From Candidatus Dojkabacteria bacterium (GTDB lineage: Bacteria; Patescibacteriota; Dojkabacteria; J137), in NCBI GenBank assembly GCA_020429495.1, contig JAGQLJ010000061.1, positions 1-11,493 on the forward strand: DNA of 11,493 bases, given 5' to 3'. A program made the position numbers and the translations under genes. The notes beneath the pieces are model-generated. The model searched no databases. It saw nothing but the letters and a program-made list of their open reading frames with translations, and had not been told where the DNA came from. Below are positions 5,543 to 11,493 of this stretch, one piece after another (position 1 is the stretch's first letter; each line of letters opens with the position of its first letter).

Positions 5543-7205
5543 AAATCTGTGTAATTACATTATCAACTGGAGCAACTCTTAATAGTTCTTCAATTGTAGT
5601 TACACCTTTGATTACTTTATCAATGCCATCTTGAAAGAATGTTTCCCCTCCTTGTTCAGTAGCTAGTTTTCTTATTTCTAAGTTTGATGGTGACTTTAGA
5701 GTAAGATCTTGCATTTCTGGAGTCATATATATTGTTTCAAAAATTGCAGTTCTACCTTTAAATCCAGTATTATTGTTTGATTGACTTGGTTTTCCTTCAT
5801 ATACAGTAACCTCCTTTGTGCCAAAATATTTCTGAGGGGTTGGTATATACTTTTTCAACTCTTCTTGTGTAAGTGTTCGGCTATATCTACTACTTGAATC
5901 AATTTCTCTAACAAGTCTTTGAGAAATTATCAAATTCAAAGTTGAAGCCAGCAAAAATGGTTCTGCTCCCATATCTAAAAGTCTTGGAATAGCAGTTGAT
6001 GCGTCATTTGCGTGAAATGTTGATAGAACTAAATGTCCTGTTAGTGCAGCATTTAAAGCAATTTCTACCGTTTCTTTATCTCTAATTTCTCCAACCAATA
6101 TTACATCAGGGTCCTGTCTAACAATTGCTCTTAGTCCTTTAGGAAATGTTAAATTGGTAGCATTGTTAACTTGAATTTGATTAATTCCTTCAATCTTATA
6201 CTCAACAGGATCTTCAATTGTTGTTATATTAATCCCCTTATTCTTCATAAATTTTAATAAAGAATAGAGTGTTGTTGTTTTTCCAGAACCTGTTGGACCA
6301 GTAACTAAAATCATTCCAAAAGGTTTTTTAGATGCTTCTTGTAATAATCTTTCGTCTCTTTCTCTTAAACCTAAGCTACTCAATGTTAAGCTCTGAACAT
6401 AGTTAGTTAGAATTCTTAAAACAATTTTCTCATCATTTAATGTTGGAATAATTGAAACTCTAAGATCAACTGGAATATTATCAACAGTCATTCTTATTGC
6501 CCCATCTTGTGCAGAGAAGTGATCATCTAGTCTTATTTTTGCTAAAACTTTAATTCTATTTATTACATTATGATAAGCAGATTTATCAAATCTTGCTGCA
6601 TCTTGTAAAACTCCATCAACTCTAAACCGGATTAGTACATCTTTTTCAGATGGTTCAAAGTGAATGTCAGATGTTTTTAGTGCAATTGCTTCTTTGAAAA
6701 TTTGTTGAACAAGTACTGGAATATCAACTTGTTTTTTTTCAAACATCTCTTGAATATGATTACTTAGCAATTTACCTTTTTGCTCAACAATATTTCTTAT
6801 ATCGTCTACAAATGAATATACAAAATGAATTGTATATGTAGGAAAGATTGCTTTAAGTTCAGTTACAAGTGCTTCATGTCTATCAAAATTTCCAACTGCT
6901 ATTGTTAGTTCTTTCTCTTTAGCTTTTACAATAACTACATTAAAGTCATTACATACTCTTTCTGGAAGCATTGCCACAATACTGCTATCAGGTGCTTTTG
7001 ACTCTATATCCCAGTAAGGAATTCCATAATACTCTGAAATAGCTTGACCTAAAATTGATTTATTAACTAGCTCTTCTCTTATTAGCTCTTCTTCAACATT
7101 TGTTCCATTTTCTTCAGCAATCTTCTTAACCTTATCTGCATCATCTGAAGTTATATAACTCCCTTCTTGTAGTATTGAAAGTACATTCATTTGGTTAGCA
7201 TCCAT
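5508..7205 (-). CDS. pilB: PilB/GspE-type pilus assembly ATPase
   Basis: A 565-residue hexameric assembly ATPase of the secretion-ATPase superfamily, acting at the cytoplasmic face with PilC. The N-terminal domain (about 1-145) resembles the MshEN/GspE-N fold (ILGQAISEYYGIPYWDIE). The catalytic core has HFEP at 182-185, an arginine-rich IRFRVDG at 192-198, Walker A GPTGSGKT at 303-310, the Asp box region (TTIEDPVEY, 328-336), Walker B DVILVGE at 367-373, and the His box TGHLVLSTFHAND at 389-401. The tetracysteine zinc site normally lying between the His box and the GR-x-x-x-x-E motif is gone; the only cysteine in the protein is C85. PilB rather than the retraction ATPase PilT is supported by length, the N-domain and adjacency to pilC. 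It starts 2 bp after the response regulator stop; no Shine-Dalgarno. Confidence 0.95.
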   Translation of the reverse strand: MDANQMNVLSILQEGSYITSDDADKVKKIAEENGTNVEEELIREELVNKSILGQAISEYYGIPYWDIESKAPDSSIVAMLPERVCNDFNVVIVKAKEKELTIAVGNFDRHEALVTELKAIFPTYTIHFVYSFVDDIRNIVEQKGKLLSNHIQEMFEKKQVDIPVLVQQIFKEAIALKTSDIHFEPSEKDVLIRFRVDGVLQDAARFDKSAYHNVINRIKVLAKIRLDDHFSAQDGAIRMTVDNIPVDLRVSIIPTLNDEKIVLRILTNYVQSLTLSSLGLRERDERLLQEASKKPFGMILVTGPTGSGKTTTLYSLLKFMKNKGINITTIEDPVEYKIEGINQIQVNNATNLTFPKGLRAIVRQDPDVILVGEIRDKETVEIALNAALTGHLVLSTFHANDASTAIPRLLDMGAEPFLLASTLNLIISQRLVREIDSSSRYSRTLTQEELKKYIPTPQKYFGTKEVTVYEGKPSQSNNNTGFKGRTAIFETIYMTPEMQDLTLKSPSNLEIRKLATEQGGETFFQDGIDKVIKGVTTIEELLRVAPVDNVITQIYETENKKPAQK

Positions 7206-7207
7206 AG

Positions 7208-7597
7208 TTATTGATATTTTTTTATTCCTTCCACAATTTGTGAAAGCGTCATATCTGATTTAACAAAATAATCAAGTGCACCTAAACCTTCTGCTTTCTT
7301 TACATCTTCTTCTTGTCCAAGATTTGATGTAACAATAATTTTTGCATCAATATTATTCTCTTTTACGTATTCTAATACCTCAAAACCATTTACAATAGGC
7401 ATAATTAAATCTAAAAGAACTAAATCATATTCATTCTTCTGAAGTAACTCCAAAGCCTCTTTCCCATTCATTGCCTTATCGACTATAAATCCACTACTTT
7501 CTAGTTTAATGCTAAGAACACTAATAATTGCTTTTTCATCTTCAGCAATAAGAATTCTCTTTTTATCTTCAGAAGTTGTGCTATCTGTTTCTGCCAT
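7208..7597 (-). CDS. Single-domain (CheY-like) response regulator
   Basis: A 129-residue receiver domain with no output domain. The acidic pair is E19-D20 (LIAEDE), the phosphoacceptor D63 (LVLLDLIMP), the switch residues T90/S91 (IIVTSN) and the conserved K113 (YFVKS). It starts with a polar 13-residue extension. As first gene of the pilus operon, ending 2 bp before pilB, it probably acts by protein-protein contact, possibly on PilB or PilC, as CheY-like proteins do in other pilus systems. The divergently transcribed histidine kinase at 8729-10558 is the obvious candidate phosphodonor, by inference from location. It is the one gene in the window whose start has a clear Shine-Dalgarno. Confidence 0.93.
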   Translation of the reverse strand: MAETDSTTSEDKKRILIAEDEKAIISVLSIKLESSGFIVDKAMNGKEALELLQKNEYDLVLLDLIMPIVNGFEVLEYVKENNIDAKIIVTSNLGQEEDVKKAEGLGALDYFVKSDMTLSQIVEGIKKYQ

Positions 7598-7606
7598 ATA
7601 CTATTT

Positions 7607-7612
7607 TCACCT
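7607..7612 (-). promoter_or_regulatory. Shine-Dalgarno site of the response regulator gene
   Basis: AGGTGA on the minus strand, complementary to the 16S rRNA 3' end, lies 9 nt before the ATG at 7597. None of the downstream genes in this operon shows a comparable site. Confidence 0.7.
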
Positions 7613-7617
7613 ACTAC

Positions 7618-7646
7618 ATCTTAATCATTTTTAGATCGGAGGGCAA
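7618..7646 (-). promoter_or_regulatory. Possible promoter of the pilus operon
   Basis: On the minus strand TTGCCC (7646-7641) and TAAGAT (7623-7618) are separated by 17 bp; each box matches the sigma70 consensus at four of six positions. The predicted start near 7611 would fall inside the Shine-Dalgarno site, which weakens the case. A TATAGT at 7665-7660 is an alternative -10 but lacks a good -35. Confidence 0.25.
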
Positions 7647-7663
7647 ATACAAATAATGCACTA

Positions 7664-7687
7664 TAGCTACAATGTTTTACTTGCTAC
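7664..7687 (+). repeat. Possible degenerate relative of the 10556/10742 repeat
   Basis: TAGCTAC (7664-7670) and ACTTGCTAC (7679-7687) also occur, closer together, in the + copy of the repeat at 10556-10586 (TAGCTAC, then ACTTGCTAC). The linking bases differ in length and sequence. It lies in the divergent promoter region between the response regulator and the GAF gene. Confidence 0.3.
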
Positions 7688-7728
7688 AGATCGATTATTT
7701 TGTCATGATAAATTAAGAATTATTGACT

Positions 7729-8757
7729 ATGAAAATTGAGCAAATTGAAAAGTTTATAAAACAAAACAAAATCTCTGATTTTGCTATTACTCTTTTCTTT
7801 ACGCTTATAACCGGCATTATTGCTTTAATTATTAATTCTACTCCAGAAATTCCAAATATTTCTTTGATAATAGTTACAGCGTTTATTTTAATAATTGCTC
7901 CATTTTATAACCGAATAACTTTCTATCTAATGATTATCGTCTTCACAGTTATGACTGTTATCTTTTTAGATAGTTCAAGTGCTGATTTTACTCCAGCACT
8001 AGTTAGATTATTCACATTTGATATATTTTTGTTAGTAGCAGGAGAGGGATTTATAAACCTGAGTGAATCAAGAGACGAAAGCAAAAAAGCACTAGCGAGT
8101 AAAACTGCTCTATTGGAGGTGATAGTATATTTTGTTCAAAAAGTTGTAGACAATAAAAATATTTTTGATGAATTGCCATATGTTATGCAACAAATTGGCC
8201 AAACATCTAATGTTAGCAGAGTTTATATTTTTACAGTTGGAGAAGATGGGAGAGGATCTTATATGTCACAAAGATATGAGTGGACAAATGGCAATACCAC
8301 TGTGCAAATAGATAATCCTGAGCTTCAAAAACTGTATTTTACTGACGCTGGATTTCAAAGGTGGTTAGATTTATTGAATGATGAAAAAAATATTAGAGGT
8401 AACGTGTCTGAATTTCCTGATTCAGAAAAGCCTATGTTACAAAGCCAGGAAATTAAATCATTATTAATATCTCCAATTATTGCGGGTGAAAAATTATGGG
8501 GATTTATTGGCTTTGATGAATGTAGAATTGAAAGAGAGTGGAATAATAATTTAGTTGAGATTCTAAGACTTTTTGCTAATCTGCTTGGATCATCTATAAA
8601 TTCAACAGAAACTAGCAAAAAACTTCTTGCTCACACTAAAGAGCTTGAAGAGGCAAATAGGCTCATGGTTAACAGAGAGCTTAGAATTTTAGAGTTAAAA
8701 AATCGTATTTCTAAACTAGAAAATCCAGATGCAAAACCTGAAAAAAAAGCTGATTAG
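7729..8757 (+). CDS. Membrane-anchored GAF-domain sensor protein lacking a kinase domain
   Basis: A 342-residue protein. About four hydrophobic segments (near 17-37, 43-59, 63-80 and 90-108) are followed by a short helix and a GAF domain (about 142-290). The latter shows IKSLLISPIIAGEKLWGFIG at 242-261, FDECRIEREW at 262-271 and a closing LRLFANLLGSSI helix. The C-terminus is a coiled coil (295-331) like the signalling helix that usually leads into a PAS or HisKA domain, but the protein ends there. The histidine kinase gene begins within its last 29 bp, so the two are probably made together and may pair through their coiled coils. I chose ATG 7729; a TTG two codons upstream is possible. GAF ligand unknown. 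Promoter unclear; TTGCTA (7681) and CATGAT (7704) at 17-bp spacing is a weak candidate. Confidence 0.85.
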   Translation: MKIEQIEKFIKQNKISDFAITLFFTLITGIIALIINSTPEIPNISLIIVTAFILIIAPFYNRITFYLMIIVFTVMTVIFLDSSSADFTPALVRLFTFDIFLLVAGEGFINLSESRDESKKALASKTALLEVIVYFVQKVVDNKNIFDELPYVMQQIGQTSNVSRVYIFTVGEDGRGSYMSQRYEWTNGNTTVQIDNPELQKLYFTDAGFQRWLDLLNDEKNIRGNVSEFPDSEKPMLQSQEIKSLLISPIIAGEKLWGFIGFDECRIEREWNNNLVEILRLFANLLGSSINSTETSKKLLAHTKELEEANRLMVNRELRILELKNRISKLENPDAKPEKKAD

Positions 8758-10558
8758 ATTAGCTTTAGGTGACAAATACTTTTTAAGACCAAGAGAAGAA
8801 ATTGGTAGGTATGTATTTTTATCGGCGGCAACTTTGGTTGGTGTCTTGATTATTTCTGGATATTCGGCTATTAACTTTATCATTGGTGATACTCCTATTG
8901 CGCTTTTAGAAGTTTTGCTAGTAATTGCATTACTTCTAGGACTATTTATGATTAGAACTGCAACTAGTGATGAATTAGCGGTATTTTTAGGAAGTACTAT
9001 TGTCTTTATTATAAGTTTACATAACTTCTTCTCAGGTGGATTTGAGTCAACAGGAATCTTTTGGGTCTATATGTATCCCGCAATAATATTCTTTATTCAA
9101 GGACGAAGAAATGGTTTACGGTGGTTCTTGTTCTTCTATGTTACAGTTGTTGGTTTAGCAATGACAGATGCATACTACCCTAATCTTGATGTTCTACCAT
9201 ACCTACCATTCAATGTAGCTATGTTTGTTGTAAGCTTCTTAGTTGTTGGTATGATTATTTATTTTTACCAGCTTTATCAAGAACAAACACAATCACTTTT
9301 AGCAGCGCAAACATCAAAACTGCAATCTACAAATGAAGAGCTTCAAAACGCAATAATAAAGAGAAAAAAATCTGAAAGAAAATTAAACGAAGTAGTTACA
9401 CAAATTTCTCAGCAGAATAGTGAACTTGAAGATTCTAGAAAAGCAACTATGAGTTTGCTGCAAGATATTGAGGAAGAAAAAGAAAAAAATAGAAATGATA
9501 AAGAACAGTTAGAAGTTATACTAAATAGCATTGGTGATGGAGTAATTGTTGTTGATAATAATAAAAATATTAGAATTGCAAATCCAGCATTTGAGCAAAT
9601 TACACAATTTTCACTTAACGATATAAAAGATAAGAAGTTTGAAGATGTTATGGATATTTATCAAGATGAAGAGGCCAAAACACAATGTAATATTATAGAT
9701 AATGTATTTGAAACACATACTCTTGCACGGACAAAATCTGAAGCTGTGTTAAAGAAAATAGGTGGTGAACTAATGCCTGTTGAATGTATTGCAACACCAC
9801 TATTTGATAAAGAAGATCAAATTTTAGGAAGTGTAATTGTTATGCGAGATGTAAGTAAAGAAAGAGCTATAGATAAAATGAAATCTGAGTTTGTTTCAGT
9901 TGCATCACATCAACTTAAAACACCTTTAACAGGTGCTCTATGGACTCTAGAATTACTTGAAAATCCTGAAACAGGTAAGTTAACAAAGAAACAAAAGAAT
10001 CTAACAAAAGAGCTTGGAGATGTTCATAAGAAGATGTTAGATCTTGTTAATGAACTATTAAATGTTTCCAGAATTGATAGAGGAGAGAAGTTCGATATTA
10101 TAAAAACAAAAGAAAATCTTGTTTCAGTTGCAAAATCAGCTATGCTACAGCTAGAGCCAATTGCTCATAAAAGAAAAATGAAGATTGATTTTAAGACAAA
10201 CGAAAATACTATAGAAATTAAGATTGATGTTCATAAGGTTGAAGAAATGATAAAAAATCTTTTAAGTAACGCACTTAAATACTCTGATGATGGCAAAACT
10301 GTTTGGTTAAATTTGAATAAAGCAGACAAAAAAGTTGTGATAAAAGTTAAAGATGAGGGAATGGGTATTCCTAAAAAACAGCAAGATCAAATATTTAAGA
10401 AATTCTTTAGAGCAGAGAATGCAAGAGAATCAGAAGAAGAAGGAACTGGACTTGGTTTGTACATAGCAAAAGCAATTGCTGAAGGACATAGTGGTAAGAT
10501 CTCTTTTGCCTCTGAAGAGGGTAAAGGTACAGAGTTTACCATTGAATTACCACTATAG
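8729..10558 (+). CDS. Membrane sensor histidine kinase (PAS-HisKA-HATPase_c)
   Basis: A 609-residue kinase. About six membrane helices (near 29-51, 56-76, 83-100, 108-124, 130-147 and 161-180) form an integral-membrane sensor region of a kind also seen before signalling domains in other proteins. A long coiled coil (183-258) follows, then a PAS domain (about 258-375; LNSIGDGVIVVDNNKNI, then VMRDVSKERA). HisKA has the phosphoacceptor H394 in SHQLKTPL. The usual acidic residue after His is Gln, a variant seen in other kinases. The ATPase domain has the N box NLLSNALKYS (510-519), the G1 box DEGMGIP (542-548), an F box FKKFF (556-560) and the G2 box GTGLGLYIAK (572-581). The ATG at 8729 lies inside the GAF gene and no Shine-Dalgarno precedes it, suggesting coupled translation. 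The likely partner is the response regulator at 7208-7597. Confidence 0.93.
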   Translation: MQNLKKKLIRLALGDKYFLRPREEIGRYVFLSAATLVGVLIISGYSAINFIIGDTPIALLEVLLVIALLLGLFMIRTATSDELAVFLGSTIVFIISLHNFFSGGFESTGIFWVYMYPAIIFFIQGRRNGLRWFLFFYVTVVGLAMTDAYYPNLDVLPYLPFNVAMFVVSFLVVGMIIYFYQLYQEQTQSLLAAQTSKLQSTNEELQNAIIKRKKSERKLNEVVTQISQQNSELEDSRKATMSLLQDIEEEKEKNRNDKEQLEVILNSIGDGVIVVDNNKNIRIANPAFEQITQFSLNDIKDKKFEDVMDIYQDEEAKTQCNIIDNVFETHTLARTKSEAVLKKIGGELMPVECIATPLFDKEDQILGSVIVMRDVSKERAIDKMKSEFVSVASHQLKTPLTGALWTLELLENPETGKLTKKQKNLTKELGDVHKKMLDLVNELLNVSRIDRGEKFDIIKTKENLVSVAKSAMLQLEPIAHKRKMKIDFKTNENTIEIKIDVHKVEEMIKNLLSNALKYSDDGKTVWLNLNKADKKVVIKVKDEGMGIPKKQQDQIFKKFFRAENARESEEEGTGLGLYIAKAIAEGHSGKISFASEEGKGTEFTIELPL

Positions 10559-10586
10559 CTTCTAGCTACGAGCCACTTGCTACTAG
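10556..10586 (+). repeat. 31-bp repeat, copy 1, starting at the histidine kinase stop codon
   Basis: Begins with the TAG stop of the kinase gene (10556-10558). It matches the reverse complement of 10712-10742 at 24 of 31 positions with no gaps. TTCTAG (10560-10565) and CTAGAA (10583-10588) also allow a local imperfect hairpin. No T-tract follows, so it is not a standard intrinsic terminator. Confidence 0.7.
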
Positions 10587-10711
10587 AAACTTAAGATACT
10601 GATAAATTAAAAGATATTAGCTGATCTTTACCATCAAATTCAGAAACTCCACAAAATATTTCACCTTTTTATTAGTTAATAATTCTAATATTTTAGCACT
10701 CAATTGGAGAG
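10587..10711. other. Convergent intergenic spacer between the two repeat copies
   Basis: 125 bp of AT-rich sequence with no credible reading frame or RNA gene. A small inverted repeat, AAAGAT (10610-10615) / ATCTTT (10624-10629), is too weak to call a terminator. Read-through RNA from either side would carry both repeat copies, which could pair into a long imperfect stem with this spacer as the loop. Confidence 0.5.
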
Positions 10712-10742
10712 CTAGCAGCCAGTAGCTAGCAGCTTGCAGCTA
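10712..10742 (-). repeat. 31-bp repeat, copy 2 (inverted), starting at the methionine aminopeptidase stop codon
   Basis: Read on the minus strand it begins with the TAG stop (10742-10740) of the aminopeptidase gene and aligns without gaps to copy 1 at 24 of 31 positions. It is rich in GCTAGC, TAGCTA and AGCTGC words and is itself highly self-complementary. Its local GC content is well above the surrounding sequence. Confidence 0.7.
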
Positions 10743-11493
10743 AATAACTATTTTCCAATCTTGCATAGGCGTTAGAACTATTGGCTTATTTTTGCCAACT
10801 ACCACCATATACTCAAACATAGCACCTTTGTTTCCATTGCTTGTTTTTATTGTCCATCCGTCAGACTCAATATATGTTCTATCAGTCCCCTTCACTAATT
10901 GGCACTCAATGCAAAGCACCATTCCCTCCTCTAGTTCATCTCCACCATCATATAAACCATATGCTGGGACAGAAGGTTCTTCCCAGAGAGTTTTCCCAAT
11001 TCCATGACCAACGTAATTTTTTAATACCTCAAATCCTGCCATTTCTGCAATTGCTTCCATTGTTTCACCAAGATCTCCAGTAGTATTTCCAACAATAGCT
11101 TTTTTCATTGCCGTTTCAGTAGCTAATTTAGCATTCATTACTAAAGACCTATCTTCTTCACTCATTTCTTCAATAACAAATGTATAGCAATGGTCAGTAA
11201 ATAGACCATCAGATGTTATTCCAAAATCAATTTTAACAACATCACCTTTTTCTAGCTTTCTTGTACTACTTGGAATTGCATGTAAAATTTCATCGTTAAC
11301 ATTTATATTACAGCTAGAAGGGAAGGGTGGATTACCACTTTGTACCACTCCATAAAAGGCTGGCTCAACATTTGCATCACGACAAAGTTCCCAGCAATAC
11401 TTCTCTATTTCTGCAGGGTAAATACCTACTTCAAGTTTCTCAGACATTTTTTTAATAATCTCTGTAGAAAGCTCAGCAATCTTTTTATATTTT
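10740..11493 (-). CDS. map: Type I methionine aminopeptidase, 5' end outside window
   Basis: An M24-family metallopeptidase that removes the initiator Met from new proteins. The frame stays open to the right edge: 15 residues upstream of the ATG at 11447 (KYKKIAELSTEIIKK) look like the normal N-terminal helix, so that ATG is probably internal and the start lies outside. Counting from it, the metal ligands are D74 (KIDFG), D85 (FTDH), H148 (VGHGIG), E181 (IEC) and E212 (FEY), matching E. coli D97, D108, H171, E204 and E235. H56 (ILHAIP) matches H79. The residue matching H178 (usual HEEP) is Trp, W155 (LWEEP), and the usual IEP is IEC. It is otherwise a full-length catalytic domain. A divergent paralogue with altered specificity is possible. 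Convergent with the histidine kinase gene. Confidence 0.85.
   Translation of the reverse strand, partial: KYKKIAELSTEIIKKMSEKLEVGIYPAEIEKYCWELCRDANVEPAFYGVVQSGNPPFPSSCNINVNDEILHAIPSSTRKLEKGDVVKIDFGITSDGLFTDHCYTFVIEEMSEEDRSLVMNAKLATETAMKKAIVGNTTGDLGETMEAIAEMAGFEVLKNYVGHGIGKTLWEEPSVPAYGLYDGGDELEEGMVLCIECQLVKGTDRTYIESDGWTIKTSNGNKGAMFEYMVVVGKNKPIVLTPMQDWKIVI

Noticed and set aside
7613..7728. Riboswitch or structured leader ahead of the pilus operon
   Set aside because: No long stem or recognised riboswitch consensus in the region; only weak promoter-like words.
8355..8618. Minus-strand open frame of 87 codons
   Set aside because: Lies fully inside the GAF domain coding sequence on the other strand.
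10587..10711. Small gene or RNA between the repeats
   Set aside because: No open frame of useful length and only a very weak hairpin.
10556..10742. CRISPR array or attachment sites
   Set aside because: Only two diverged inverted copies, no regular spacers, and no integrase or cas gene nearby.
10792..11083. Two overlapping plus-strand open frames
   Set aside because: Antisense to the methionine aminopeptidase catalytic region; sequences look like reverse-strand noise.
11445..11447. ATG at 11447 as the true start of the methionine aminopeptidase
   Set aside because: The frame stays open upstream to the window edge and encodes the normal N-terminal helix, so the start lies outside.

Overview
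The window reads like part of a small, AT-rich genome of the Patescibacteria (CPR) type. This is inferred from protein style, not from a marker gene: Patescibacteria-like pilin sequences, Lys/Asn/Ile-rich proteins, tight packing with long gene overlaps, and very few Shine-Dalgarno sites. TGA acts as a stop at the end of the PilX-like gene and every Trp is TGG, so I see no sign of the UGA-glycine code. I cannot name the phylum.

Layout. At the left edge is the 3' end of an unidentified + strand gene (1-155). A TfoX N-terminal-domain protein (223-564, +) follows, ending at a strong hairpin terminator. From 587 to 7597 everything is on the minus strand and forms one type IV pilus / type II secretion-like operon. 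In transcription order it holds a single-domain response regulator, the PilB/GspE assembly ATPase, a PilC/GspF platform protein carrying an extra C-terminal SH3b domain, four minor pilins in the H-I-J-K order of type II secretion operons, a major-pilin-like protein, and a small DUF4287 protein. The GspI/PilV-position pilin carries a seven-bladed LVIVD-type beta-propeller. Five successive junctions overlap by 20-35 bp. The last pilin has its own near-consensus sigma70-type promoter.

Diverging from the operon across a 131-bp intergenic region, two overlapping + strand genes encode a membrane GAF-domain protein without a kinase domain (7729-8757) and a membrane PAS-HisKA-HATPase histidine kinase (8729-10558). 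With the response regulator that heads the pilus operon they plausibly form one signalling pathway controlling pilus assembly. The right end holds a convergent type I methionine aminopeptidase gene whose 5' end lies beyond the window. It and the kinase gene each end inside one copy of an inverted 31-bp repeat, and the stop codon of each gene is the first triplet of its copy.

Working model (inference): the two membrane sensors signal to the response regulator. PilB and PilC drive assembly, with PilC perhaps anchored to the cell wall by SH3b. A tip complex of four minor pilins displays a propeller adhesin. The last pilin, expressed from its own promoter, supplies the shaft. Prepilin peptidase, PilT and PilMNO are not in this window.
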